A stretch of 64,000 nt of DNA from Siphonodentalium dalli (GCA_032622095.1 CP136061.1:93243345-93307344), one strand, 5' to 3'; counted from the stretch's first letter, positions 37,726 to 48,660 are shown. Numbers and translations: made by a program. Notes: generated by a model from the letters alone, not told the origin.

Positions 37726-37919
37726 ATAGGCCTCTATATCTACCAGTGACCAATTTTTGACGGTAACCGGGAATCCACCTTTAAATAAATCGACCGATGT
37801 ATTAGATTCGACGCGACAAAGATGCGTCCGTCTGTAACAAAATCGACCGCAGACGCATCACCGACGGATTTAATACAATTAGATTCGAGTCGACAAAAAT
37901 CCGTCGTTTGGAACGGGCC

Positions 37920-38465
37920 TCAGTCGACCAGGGTTTACGCTGTCAATAGCCACATTGGTCATTGACCAATTTATTTCTAAACTGGCCAAAACAAATTTTA
38001 TTTGGCCAAACATTTGTCCCAATTTGTTTATCCCAAAACGGAAATCTAATTTAAAAACCCAAACTGATTTGGTAACGGGAGCGACACAAGAGTCAAATGT
38101 GCAGTATGACCATCTGCTAATTGGTTAGGTGATACAGCGCAATGGGTAACAAAAGACGCTCCTGTCAGTGCACTTTCAAACTATGGGCCAGCAAATGCAA
38201 CTGAACAGTAATGAGGATTAACGCTAATGAATCCTGTGTCGATCTGTCATAAGGCTGAATGGTAGATGGTGGGTTGCGGTATATTTTCAATTAACAATGG
38301 TGGGTTTAAAGAAGTCTAGGCACGATATTTGAACATATGGACATAATTGTATAGCATGGTCGTATGTTAAATAAAACAAAAATATTCATTAATTGTGAGA
38401 CAAGAAAATAAGGATTTAATCCAGAATTGGCAAAGATTTTTCGGCCCAGTGTCAATACTGCAATT
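37920..38465. other. Interval with one possible hAT-like end; no gene
   Basis: CAGGGTTTACGCTG at about 37,931 resembles the CAGGGTTCGCGCTG end of the element at 42,891, and it is followed by TTTGGCC-rich sequence. No matching right end was found. The rest is unremarkable. Confidence 0.35.
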
Positions 38466-39055
38466 TACGGCGGCCTGGAACCGCCACCTCCTCTTCAGTT
38501 AGTATCCTGATATATCAGGTTACCTATCCTGATATATCAGGTTAGTATCCTGATATATCAGGTTACGTATCCTGATATATCAGGTTATTATCCTGATATA
38601 TCAGGTTACGTATCCTGATATATCAGGTTAGTATCCTGATATGTCAGGTTACGTATTCTGATATATCAGGTTATTATCCTGATATATCAGGTTACGTATC
38701 CTGATATATCAGGTTACGTATCCTGATATATCAGGTTAGTATCCTGATATATCAGGTTATTATCCTGATATATCAGGTTACGTATCCTGATATATCAGGT
38801 TATTATCCTGATATATCAGGTTACGTATCCCGATATATCAGGTTATTATCCTGATATATCAGGTTACGTATCCTGATATATCAGGTTACGTATCCTGATA
38901 TATCAGGTTATTATCCTGATATATCAGGTTACGTATCCTGATATATCAGGTTACGTATCCTGATATATCAGGTTATTATCCTGATATATCAGGTTTCGTA
39001 TCCTGATATATCAGGTTATTATCCCGATATATCAGGTTATGTCTCGACCAATCCA
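38466..39055 (+). mobile_element. Element with a 25-unit palindromic minisatellite core, copy 1
   Basis: It begins TACGGCGGCCTGGAACCGCC, where GGCGG and CCGCC can pair around the intervening bases, and ends GTCTCGACCAATCCA. The core at about 38,501-39,036 has 25 units of 20-22 bp. Each unit is built around the perfect 14-bp palindrome CCTGATATATCAGG with linkers TTACGTAT, TTATTAT or TTAGTAT. The ends are not inverted repeats. A hairpin end plus a tandem core recalls Helitron-like HINE/pearl elements (inference). Confidence 0.85.
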
Positions 39056-39112
39056 GAGTATCGTCTCATTGGCGGAGGCTTGTGGTTGGTTGGATTCTTG
39101 GTCAATATTGTT

Positions 39113-39235
39113 AGGCCAATGTATGCTCTTATATATGCGAGGCTACCATTAGGAGACTCGCATATATAAAAGAGTTCATTGGCAAAGGTATTTGCAAAAT
39201 TTCAAGGAGCCCCAGTCATGGAAGTGTTAGCAAGA
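39113..39235. mobile_element. Single-hairpin fragment of the double-hairpin MITE family
   Basis: CTTATATATGCGAGGCTACC and GACTCGCATATATAA form a hairpin within AATGTATGC and TTCATTGGC ends. This is followed by AGCCCCAGTCATGGAAG, the diverged family terminus. Confidence 0.65.
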
Positions 39236-39494
39236 ACCGAACCATCCACTGAGCGATGACCAGTCCATTATTAACCCTTTCTATACTAAATAATCATTGA
39301 CGAGTAGTTCCCTTCGGAAATGATTAGATAATAAGTTCAAATGAAAGTGTCAATGACACTGTAGCTCAACGTTGGGAAGTGTTAATTTCATGCTGAGCTG
39401 TCAATAGAATGATAAAGGACTCCTATAGCAGAAGGAAAGTCAAAAAGTTACAATAATGTACGCAATGGGCTTGTATTCTGTAGGATGATATTAT

Positions 39495-40169
39495 TATACC
39501 CCCTTTTAATAAAAAAGGGGGTATACTGTTTTGCACCTGTCCGTCCGTCCGTGCGTCTGTGTGTGTGTCCGTTAGTACGTCCGTCCGATGTCTGTTCATG
39601 TCATAACTTTAACAGTAGTGCTCAGATCTCAATGAAATTAGGTATGGATGTTCACTATTATGAGGACATTAAATAGAGGTTTCCATCGTTTTGTTAGGAT
39701 TTTCCATTCTAGAGTTATTCATCTTTGTTTATCTGGAAATGTTGGATTTTTGGTCCGTCTGGTGTCTGTTCATGTCGTAACTTCAACAGTTGTGCTGGGA
39801 TTTCAATTTGGTATGGATGTTCACTAGTATGAGGACATTCAAGAGAGGGTTACATTGTTCTGTTCCGCTTTTCCATTCTAGAGTTATTCATCTTTGTTTA
39901 TCTGGAAAAGTTGGCTGTTTGGTCCATCCGATGTCTGTTCAGGTCATAACGTGAACAGTAATGCTCGGATCTCAATGAAATTTTGTATGGATGTTCACCA
40001 CTATGAGGACATTTAATGGCACATTCACCTGTTTTGTTTTGTTTTTTGTTCTATAGTTATTCATCTTCGTTTATATGAAAATGCTGATTTTTTGGGTCCA
40101 ATCTGTCTGAGTATAGCATTCATATTTATAGATATGCCCACACTAGGCGGTAATCCACAAGGGGGTATG
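39495..40169 (+). mobile_element. Repeat element with GGGGG hairpin end and three internal about 170-bp units
   Basis: The hairpin 39,495-39,525 (TATACCCCCTTTT with AAAAAGGGGGTATA) is followed by CTGTTTTGCACCTGTCCGTC and further CCGTCC repeats. Three units then start GTCTGTTCATGTC or a variant (about 39,590, 39,765 and 39,931), each with ATGGATGTTCAC, TATGAGGACATT and GTTATTCATCTT. A matching GGGGGTATGC lies at 40,161-40,170. Ends of this form are widespread in molluscan repeats as far as I know; the class is not assigned. Confidence 0.65.
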
Positions 40170-40219
40170 CACCGGACGACAGTCCATCTCTTGTTTTCAT
40201 TTCAAACATTTCACCAATA

Positions 40220-40690
40220 AATGCGGGATGCATGGTGTGCGAATGAAATCCTGCTGGCGGCCATGTTTTCTTTTCATGAATTTCGTAATAATTGGATACC
40301 TCCCATGTTTTTCAATGACATTTTTGGTGGCTCCCATCTCCCAGAAGATCCATATGAAGTTCAGTAAGGACTATATAAAGGATGTGGTCTGTATTGTGTG
40401 CCAAATCATTTAGTCATACAAAGTTTAAAATCCAAAATGGCGGAAATGCTTTCAATGAAATTCGGAAACATTTGATATCCCCAAAACACGCCTGTATAAA
40501 GTTTTAAAATATTTGTTCCGATATTTGTTCTGCTGGGTGTGCCAATGGATCCAAATTTGAAATCCAAGATGGCTGATGGCGGCCATGTTTTCTAACGAAT
40601 TTCGGGAAAAATAGATGGCTCCCATCTAGAGGTCACCCTGAAGATCCATATGAAGTTTGGTGAGGGGTGTGTGGTTAATCGCCTACATGT
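40220..40690 (+). repeat. CCAAGATGGC-type tandem repeat, direct-orientation copy
   Basis: Three diverged units of about 150-190 bp carry AATCCAAGATGGC or AATCCAAAATGGC, GGCGGCCATGTTTTC, GAATTTCG and GATCCATATGAAGTT. The inverse copy lies inside the element at 62,404-63,572, and a short copy is at 57,480-57,545. Confidence 0.7.
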
Positions 40691-40731
40691 ACATGCCACA
40701 TCACTCATCCTCATCGTCACAAAACTTAATA

Positions 40732-40997
40732 TGGATTGGTCGAGACAACCTGATATATCAGGATACATAACCTGATATATCAGGATACATAACCTGATAT
40801 ATCAGGATAATAACCTGATATATCAGGATACGTAATCTGATATATCAGGATACGTAACCTGATATATCAGGATAATAACCTGATATATCAGGATACGTAA
40901 CCTGATATATCAGGATAATAACCTGATATATCAGGATACGTAACCTGATATATCAGGATACTAACTGAAGAGGAGGTGGCGGTTCCAGGCCGCCGTA
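40732..40997 (-). mobile_element. Element with a 10-unit palindromic minisatellite core, copy 2 (inverted)
   Basis: This is the reverse complement of the element at 38,466-39,055. It starts TGGATTGGTCGAGAC and ends GGTTCCAGGCCGCCGTA. It has only 10 CCTGATATATCAGG units. The two copies are inverted and 1.7 kb apart, with the elements at 39,113, 39,495 and 40,220 between them. Confidence 0.85.
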
Positions 40998-41225
40998 GCA
41001 ATTGGCTTGAATGAGTGATCCAACAAACTCGCTAACCTGCCAAGTAAACCTTTATATGAGCATGAAAACTATATAAACTGGTGATGAGTATATAGATCGA
41101 CCGCCCGCGAGATGTACCGGTTTGATGGGCCCTTGTAGACTCACTGGACGAGTAGTACGACGACCCTACACAATTAACTATGGCATAGTAACTCTGGTGG
41201 TTACTAGTCAGCAATCTGAACCACA

Positions 41226-41477
41226 TTAATCCGTCCATGACTGCAGCTTCCTAAAATGTTGTGCCAATGCATTATCTTATATATGCGACTCTCGCATAGG
41301 GGGCCTCGCATATATACGAGAATGCATTGGCCTAACAATATTTATCTTTACCATGTAAGCCAATGCATTCCCTTATATATGCGAGGTACCATATGGTAGA
41401 TTCGCTTATATAAGATAATTCACTAGCATGTGATATTTAATGTTGCACCAGCGCAGCTCCCGTCACGAAAGGGTTAA
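41226..41477 (+). mobile_element. 252-bp double-hairpin MITE, TTAA-bounded
   Basis: The left end is TTAATCCGTCCATGACTGC, the right end AGCTCCCGTCACGAAAGGGTTAA in reverse sense. Hairpins lie at 41,265-41,334 and 41,362-41,420, separated by a short spacer without the AATGTAAG repeats. Confidence 0.75.
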
Positions 41478-41628
41478 GGAAGCACACATATTATGACATC
41501 GCTACTGTGGTGCGTGTGACATCAGCCATTGTCTAAGGGCGTATCATAATATGATGTACACACGAGCTACAGCCTCGGCCAATAGTATGGCAACTACACT
41601 TAATCGTTCCATGTGAGATTTTGAGAGT

Positions 41629-42230
41629 TTAACCCTTTCATGACGGGAGCTTCCTGATTTTTTGCGAAAATGCCTGTGCCAATACATTCTCTTATATATG
41701 CGAGTTAACCATAGGTCGCCTCGTTTATATAAGAAAATGCATTGGCCTAAAAATAATATATTATTTTTATAATTGTTAAAGAAAGTAAGATAAAATGAAA
41801 AAAAAATGATAAAAATTGTTAAAGAATGTGAGAAAAAATGATAGAGATATATAAAGAATGTAAGAAAAAATAATAAAAAAAATGATAACATTTTTAAAGA
41901 ATGTAAGACAAAATGATAAAAAATAATAATAAAATTGTTGAAGAATATAAGAAAAATTATAAAAAATTGTTATAGAATGTAAGAAAAAATGATCAAAAAT
42001 AATTATCAAAATTGTTAAAGAATGTAAGAAAATATGATAAAAATGATAAAAAACATATTAAATTGTTAACGAATGTAAGAAAAATTTATAAAAAGTTATA
42101 ACAAAGTGTTATGCCAATGCATTCTCTAATATATGCGAGGCGACCTATGGTCGACTCGCATATATAAGAGTATGCATGCCACGGGGTCTTTAGTGTTGCG
42201 ACAGCGCAGCTCCTGTCATGAAGGGGTTAA
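41629..42230 (+). mobile_element. 602-bp double-hairpin MITE with expanded spacer, TTAA-bounded
   Basis: The ends TTAACCCTTTCATGACGGGA and, inverted, TTAACCCCTTCATGACAGGA flank hairpins at 41,688-41,743 and 42,113-42,180. The spacer 41,760-42,110 has about eight units of 32-50 bp with ATTGTTAAAGAATGTAAG and AAAAATGATAAAA. TTAA with a CCCTTT start fits piggyBac-like MITEs (inference). The lysine/phenylalanine-rich frames here are not genes. Confidence 0.8.
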
Positions 42231-42582
42231 TTATATATCACCTTGACAGTCTGCTCCGATAGAATGAGTTCGGCTGAACTACCAATCGATATTGTTTATA
42301 TCCACGCTTAATAGGCGCAAATCACGATGAATACAAACTTGTCGGATTATTATAGATTGTCCTACGATTGCGTATTAGACATCTTTCTTATAATGAACTA
42401 TTATACTGATAAGAATTATGAATGTGGTACTACGTTGCCTCGATTTGTGTTATTTCGATCAATTGTCGTTCTACCATATCCTTAGTTATGTAGTAATATT
42501 TTATTTTTTTTACTTTGCGACGTTTGCGTGTTGAGCAAAGTGTTGAGAGATCGATCGCGATTCCGACAGAGCTCGGTAGTCT
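42231..42582. other. Interval with a short dispersed similarity; no gene
   Basis: Bases 42,241-42,300 (GAGTTCGGCTGAACTACCAA and flanks) match 45,195-45,245. Nothing else was recognised. Confidence 0.45.
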
Positions 42583-42832
42583 CATTGTTAAAGAATGTAA
42601 GAAGAAATTATAAACATTTAAAAGAATATAAGAAGAAACAAGAACAAAATTACTAAAGAATGTAAGAAAAAGTGTAATTGTTATAGAATGTAAGAAACAT
42701 TATAAAACAAATTATAAAATTGTTAAATAATGTAAGAAAAGATGATAAAAAATAATAAAAATTGTTAAAGAATGTAAGAAAAATAGAAACATAGATAAAA
42801 CATATTGTTAGGCCAATGCATTCTACGTTGCT
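42583..42832 (+). repeat. Second tract of the AATGTAAG spacer repeat with one broken hairpin arm
   Basis: About six units with ATTGTTAAAGAATGTAAG end in TTAGGCCAATGCATTCT. The hairpin is then lost. This looks like a truncated double-hairpin MITE next to the hAT-like element. Confidence 0.7.
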
Positions 42833-42890
42833 TAATTGTTTTCGTTTTACTTCTATCAGTTATCGTTCTGCCACATCCATAGTTATGATT

Positions 42891-43515
42891 CAGGGTTCGC
42901 GCTGCCACTTGCCAAATTTGCCAATGGCAAAACATATTTCCATTTGGCAAAAAAAAAATTCATTTATCAAACATTTTGGCCAGTGGTTTTTTAAATTATG
43001 TGATGTGAACTATATAGTCATAAAACATCACCGAATGTGGATTATCAGTTATGTGTGCCAACTTGAATACAATGCGAAGGGAAATCGGTCAGCAATGATA
43101 TGTGGAATGTGATACATGCATGGATGTAATCTTCTTTAGTTTTCATAAAACGGTACTACCGCCCTTCTGTCTATTTCTAAACTACCGCGGTTAAAATATG
43201 ACAGTCAGAAAATTGAGATGTTCTGTAAATATTTCATTGAGGCTTGTCTAGAAATATTAAACGCAATTCCCTGGTGTCGCTTAGATATTTATTTCTACTT
43301 TGATATACATTGGTAATACTAGCTTGTTTTACTAGCTTATTTTTCCTGCGCATGCAGTGGTGCATGTGGTTAGTTTTTCCATTATATAACAAAGATATAA
43401 AAAAAATTGGAATTTCCCCAATTATATACCCTCAATTAAATTTGTCAAATCATTTTGAAATTTGGCACAAAAAAAATAATTTGGCAAGAGAAAATTTGGT
43501 CCAGCGCCAACCCTG
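42891..43515. mobile_element. 625-bp hAT-like non-autonomous element with 8-bp TSD
   Basis: The ends CAGGGTTCGCGCTGCC and, inverted, CAGGGTTGGCGCTGGACC are TIRs of about 15 bp with further TTTGGC-rich inverted similarity inside. The flanks TTATGATT (42,883-42,890) and TTACGATT (43,516-43,523) agree at 7 of 8 positions. A CAGGG start and an 8-bp duplication are the hAT signature. There is no transposase frame. Confidence 0.85.
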
Positions 43516-43523
43516 TTACGATT

Positions 43524-44291
43524 ACGGTTTCGTGTGTGTTGTTTTTTTCTCAACAAAACTCTCATATACGTAATGCAGTAATACATTCGAGACAGTTTCT
43601 CTGATCCCCAGTGTCGGAGTTGACTCAGATTGTGTCCTTTATAAACTCTAATCGCCATGTGGCCCTCATTTCTATATCTTAAAGTGATATAGAAATAGAA
43701 ATGGAGAATAATTTTGCTCAAAGTAGTTATTTTTACAAAAGGTTTGTCCAAATTGACAACACACATCATCATTCCTATATATTAATTAAATGCAGTGACT
43801 CTCGGTGGCGAAATAATTTGCGTTTGTTTATCGCCGATAGTTGCGTCCCGAATCAATATGTAAATATTTACAATTGAGCGTAGTTCAGACAATGTTTTCT
43901 ATGGAGTGGTACGGTCTATTTGTTGGAAATTTTCGGCGATGCTAGTAGAATGCTACATTCCTGCAGTTGCCTTGGTGCCTGAGTACTAACTTATCAGTTT
44001 CACGCACCCGAACAAGTCCATCATATGTCTTTAATGGCAATCAAATCATTTATCGTCGTGAAACACGAGAATCTTCCGAAACACAAAGCGCTAAGCTATG
44101 ACCTGGTAACAACATAATGGCAAGCGTAAGTGCGAAGTGATCATGACAAACAGAACAATATAACCTTATTGCGAGTCACATGAACGGGTCGATTTTCTCA
44201 CAAACGGAAAAGTAGTCGTGAATTGTGCGAATAGGTTTTTAGAGACCATCCGAAAAAATACGACTACTATTTTAGCTATTCATAATTGTGA
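43524..44291. other. Interval without recognised genes
   Basis: It is plain moderately AT-rich sequence, without tandem structure or convincing long frames. It is one of the few low-repeat stretches of the window. Confidence 0.4.
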
Positions 44292-45322
44292 TCAAATATA
44301 GGTTATAATACACCAAATACAAATTATTAGAGTGATTTCCGCTGGGACGCCCAAGCTAGGATCAGCATAAAAAATCCTGGTAGCTGAATGGTCAATGATA
44401 CATGGATGAAAAGTGCACGAACAAATGCACAAACGTGTTTCCCGACGAGAAACATCAAGTATAGCCACATGGTGAACAGTTACGGCTGTCAAATTGGCGA
44501 ATAATTTATGGGATGGGTTGGTGTTTTTTTCGATGTCATTTTTTTCTCAATATTAAGGCTAGTGTGAAGTTTGTCAAACTGTAGCGTGGTGCAATACGTT
44601 GACAAGTAATGTTGGTCACATTGTCGTGTGTCTAAAAGGACGTTCTTCAATGTTGTATACTCGTGCATGGTCAAATCTTTCCTGTGAATACAGGCCAGCG
44701 GGATTTGTTAACACTGAGGCCCATGCGAATCAGTGTCACCTGTAGTTTATTGTGCTATTGTGTCTTTTAATGAATTAAGTGCCAACACAACATTTCCTAA
44801 TTCCGGTGGGGATTCCGTAATAAAACCGAAATTCCGTCGATATATCCGGGATTCTGATGGATACTTAAGGCGCATTGCGAGCACCAAGTCTTCTACAGTC
44901 GGAATAGGCAATACGAACTTCTTTACGTCAAACTGCAGTTCAATCCCGATGTTAAATTCACGAAAATAGTCCGATTATAGACCTATCTAGTGACCTTGTG
45001 TCCATTCTCCGCTTAATTTGGCGATAGCTGTTGACCAACATATTCATCATGATTGATTTGATTGGATAACACACCCAATTCCTTTCGTCGTTGCCTCAAG
45101 TCGAATAACAATCCGGTGTAAACACGAGAGACAACCTCGGTCAAAGGTAATGGCAAGTGGACTCAATCGGTTCATGTAATAATGCTTCCATTCACAGTCT
45201 GTCCGATACCACGAGTTCGGCTGAACTACCAATCGATATGGTTTATTTCCAATTCGTAATATGAGAAAATTGTCGAGATAACCACCATGAATCAAAACTA
45301 ATCTGGCAATTACACTTTGCAA
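44292..45322 (-). other. Cluster of short open frames on the minus strand, unknown origin
   Basis: Five short frames lie close together on one strand: 45,047-45,322 (91 codons, with IGNKPYRLVVQPNSWYR), 44,747-44,974 (75 codons, no ATG at the start, with ELQFDVKKFVLPIPTVEDL), 44,489-44,674 (61 codons), 44,292-44,492 (66 codons), and overlapping it 44,327-44,470 (47 codons, strongly hydrophobic, like a single membrane segment). The PYRLVVQPNS stretch recurs in degraded form at 42,241-42,300, so at least that part is dispersed. It could be a decayed gene or insertion, or chance. I recognise no family. Confidence 0.2.
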
Positions 45323-45935
45323 AGGTACGATTGCTTCATATTCAATGATGTGCCGCTACAACAACCGGCTTAATTATAATTTCCATACTTACTAGAATGC
45401 GCCGGGAATGTCAGAGGTTTCGGCACCTTGGCGTTCCTGCACCTGCGCGGATGAAAGTGTCGGCACCTGATTGCTTTTGCGTCTGTTTATTCGTTACGTC
45501 GAACTATTTGTGTGCACCGGATATTATTCTCACCGAGAGGGTTTGTCACGACTATCAAAGAGGTATTCTAGATATTCTCAATTAACAGCGTGAACAATTT
45601 GGGATATTCTATGAAAGTGACTTAAGTGTGTACGACATTCGGGAATGAACGACCTCGAGTTGTTTGTCGTACGTATTATCACTGTGGACGAACGGAAGTA
45701 ATTATATGTTCGCGTTTTCGTAGTAGCGTTATTCGAATAGAAAATAAGTCTGAACGGTGAGTAGAATTATGTTATTTTCTCGAAAACACCAGAAAAAAAA
45801 ACACTGAAAAGTATGTTCCGCGAATCGGTGCTATTAGCAGCTCCAATGTAAAAGTGTCCAATCAAATGTTTCCAGGAAATGGCATTTCAACGATACTACC
45901 AGAGATTCAGTATGTCAGTATAACTATGAGTGAAT
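45323..45935. other. Interval without recognised genes
   Basis: There is no supported feature. A somewhat GC-rich patch at 45,395-45,480 contains a short frame with no recognisable domain. Confidence 0.4.
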
Positions 45936-46581
45936 GGCTGCGGACACACGTACCACAGTAGCGATGGCATATAGTAGGTGTGGCAACTTATTATGGTGGA
46001 GTTTGGTGAGAATTGGCCGTCATAATTAATATGTCATAGCTAGCCATGTCGCCCGGTGCATATTCGCACAATGAGTCTTCCAAAGTTCGTTATAATCAGC
46101 CTTTTTATTGTTCTGGTCCTTGTATATATAGTTCGCTTTGTTTATAAAATTTCTCTCAGCTGCATTTCCTCCAACAGTCCCGACACACCGTCATCGGCCC
46201 ACATGATAATGTTAGCGGAATTATGCGTAGATCTAAACGTCGCAAAATAAAAAAAGCAATTGGTTAACTGTCTTAATACGCATGAAATTAATATAAGTAG
46301 ATAAACAAACATTGAGATCTTATCAATAAAACGTGAATGATATGTGAGTGAATGAGGGATTGCCACCGTCAAACACAATTCTGTAGCAAAATGTAATGAG
46401 TAGAGATCAACGTTGGTGAAATGCAATGGGTTAATTGGTCCAGTCGACTCATTGTGCGGAATCTCAGCGGGCAACACGCTTAGCTATAGAACATAATTAT
46501 GATGGCCATTGTCACCAAACTCCACCCTAATAATTTGTCACCTACTATGTCATCGATACTTTGGTACGTGTGTCCGCAGCC
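45936..46581 (+). mobile_element. Long-TIR element (about 140-bp TIRs), copy 1
   Basis: The ends GGCTGCGGACACACGTACC and, inverted, GGCTGCGGACACACGTACC extend as inverted similarity through GATGGCATA, GGTGGAGTTTGGTGA and CACAATGAGTC. Copy 2 is at 48,833-49,511, in opposite orientation. The 64-codon frame at 46,056 and its counterpart in copy 2 share SCIS and AHMIMLA, but they sit in TIR/core DNA and decay in copy 2. They are not genes. Confidence 0.8.
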
Positions 46582-47040
46582 TATGTTTACACAGACTGGC
46601 TGGTGTCCAACTATAAAAATGAATTGGATCAAGACACAAAAGTTAAATCTGAGTTTCTGGCCACTCAGTCCTCCATACATTTCAGAAATAGTTGCAAATG
46701 GCCGCCCACAACTAACGTTTTGTTAACATTCTTGAGGCACTGTTGCTCTCAACTAATTGGTCGTTCGACCCTTTCGCTAGATCAGACCATGTTCTTTTTA
46801 ATGGATGTTATTCAGTTCCAATCAATTTGTATACCTACTGAGAACGCTGTTACCAGAAAGTCCCTCCAAAATTTGATCAAAGTCATCTTTTTGGAAAGTT
46901 TAATTGTTATATAATATGCATCATTTGGTCTTCAGATAGCAAGTTAAATTTCACTTAATGTACTAATCCCCAATCAATCAAGTTTATTGTCTATTAAATC
47001 AATTAATGACATTTAGACAACATTAATTAACATATGTACA
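46582..47040. other. Interval ending in a possible minus-strand LINE-like 3' tail
   Basis: Read on the minus strand, about 47,010-46,970 contains AATAAACTTGATTGATTGG. That is an AATAAA signal followed by a short ATTG repeat, as at many LINE 3' ends. No reverse-transcriptase sequence is attached. Confidence 0.35.
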
Positions 47041-47345
47041 TAGAATTTACAGATTACACGCGTGCGTTGCAATATTTTTCACCCACAGCAGCCGGCAGCC
47101 GCGAGCAAACTACATCTGCACACATTACTTGGAAATCCAAACAATGCATGCAACTCCAATCTACCCACGACTATCAACCACTATGTAACACCCCCATTCC
47201 CACCATCCCTGCCATGCCACGTCACCAGGCGCCTTGGCGGAGCACACCCCGCTCCACACAAGACAAATGCACTGTGTAGAGCGGGGCCCCATCGGCCCAG
47301 GCATCCCTCCGCGGCACCACAGAGCTGATGCACTTTTTCTGACCA
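47041..47345. other. GC-rich block of about 300 bp in AT-rich surroundings
   Basis: Composition shifts sharply to C- and G-rich (CACCCACAGCAGCCGGCAGC, AGAGCGGGGCCCCATCGG). Short frames exist on both strands without recognisable domains. If read on the minus strand it lies directly upstream of the AATAAA-like tail at about 46,985, so it could be the remnant of a retroposed transcript. Confidence 0.4.
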
Positions 47346-48240
47346 TCTCTTATTTTCCATATCTGTCGAAATATTCTGATTATAATTAAAATAAACTTTA
47401 GATGAGCCTAAATAGATCATTGATATATTATTTCATAATATAAAACATGGCAGTAACTTTAGTTATTATCACTATCACTGTTGCTATTGTCGCTATTGTC
47501 ATTGATTTCAATAACTCACGATAGGTATAGTATAATGTATCGGCACAGAACTATACACGCCCCAGATCACACATCATATTCTAAATTTGAAAGAGGCAGC
47601 TTCAAAACAATGCATGATCAACTTATCCGGCAGAATCAACTGTGAACGCTTTGTTTTGTTGAGTTACAGACGTGTGTTCTGTGCGGTTCTGTGCTGTGAT
47701 GAATACCGTTTTGTTATTGTGTGTACAAAACTTAACGACCTGCGAGAAATCTATATTCAGAAGTATTACTGGGAAAAAATCCTAACAAAAATAAATTCTA
47801 CAGATTGTTGTCACTACTAAATATTAGTATATACATGTACCATACAATATGATGGATGAATTTATTGATGTACATACATGTTATGTATTGTTTGTTCGGT
47901 ATATATGTATATACGGTGTAGCATGTTGCAACTTCGATGTTGACTTTGCAAATAAACAATTCAATACAATTCAATTCAATGCTAGGTCTATTACTTTCGA
48001 TCGAGTGTGAATAACTATATCTCCATTTTAGAATTATGATGGTAAATAAAGGGGATGACTTGGGTGAATCTGATAATCTCCATCACCTGGCGGAGACTCC
48101 ATAGATGTTCCGTATCCTAGTGGAATATATATTTATCATATGACTCAATCATTATTTACGTTGGAAACTATGTCATAAATCAATTTCATATCAATTACTA
48201 ATTCATATCACCTTCCGATAATTTGATTGGTTTGTTGACA
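47346..48240. other. Interval with a possible plus-strand LINE-like 3' tail
   Basis: At about 47,948-47,983 AATAAACAATTCAATAC is followed by further ATTCAAT repeats, typical of LINE-like tails. The upstream frame 47,587-47,820 (77 codons) has no domain I recognise. Confidence 0.35.
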
Positions 48241-48660
48241 AAAAGTGTGTTCTGATTGGCTGAATGGCAGCCGGGGGCCGAGCCGCATCTCTGACTATAT
48301 GCAGGTCAAATTCGTGCGCTTCAAATACACGAATCAACGCGATGCCGAAATTCTCGCAATTATAATCTTGAAATATATAGTTTTGGACATTGTTATACGA
48401 TAAATAGAATATGTCATTCGTATTTATCTAATAAACATACGATATAATGTCAAAAACTGAGAACAGAATAGCGCACTATATCTTCGCGTGCATATTATTT
48501 CTACTAGTTCACCAGGTGTAATTGGGCTTCCGGTGCAAAGAAGTGACGTCACATTAACCTTTTGCTGCCGATGTCATATATATTTAGTGATTTGTGTGCG
48601 TTTTGGACATCATAATCAATTTATAGGTGTCATATGATAAATAGAATATGTAATTCGTCT
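48241..48660. other. Interval with repeated ATAAATAGAATATG motif
   Basis: ATAAATAGAATATGTCATTC at about 48,402 and ATAAATAGAATATGTAATTC at about 48,632 suggest two related repeat ends. No gene was found. Confidence 0.4.

Larger units (their letters stand above)
36329..37919. mobile_element. 1.6-kb non-autonomous element with GGCCCGTTCC termini
   Basis: The left end GGCCCGTTCCAAACGACGG and its inverted copy at 37,880-37,919 match over about 42 bp, including TTTTTGTCGACTCGAATCTA. The flanks are TAA on the left and TCA on the right. A TWA-like 3-bp target and GGSC start would fit PIF/Harbinger; this is inference. The inner TIR sequence is repeated directly at about 36,511-36,545. The region between is filled by the 77-bp minisatellite at 36,790-37,510. 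Confidence 0.7.

Noticed and set aside
37495-37753. Tyrosine/isoleucine-rich frames on both strands
   Set aside because: They come from the TA-rich microsatellite, which is open in several frames.
41544-42009. Phenylalanine/leucine-rich minus-strand frames resembling membrane proteins
   Set aside because: They are translations of the A-rich AATGTAAG spacer repeat of the double-hairpin MITE.
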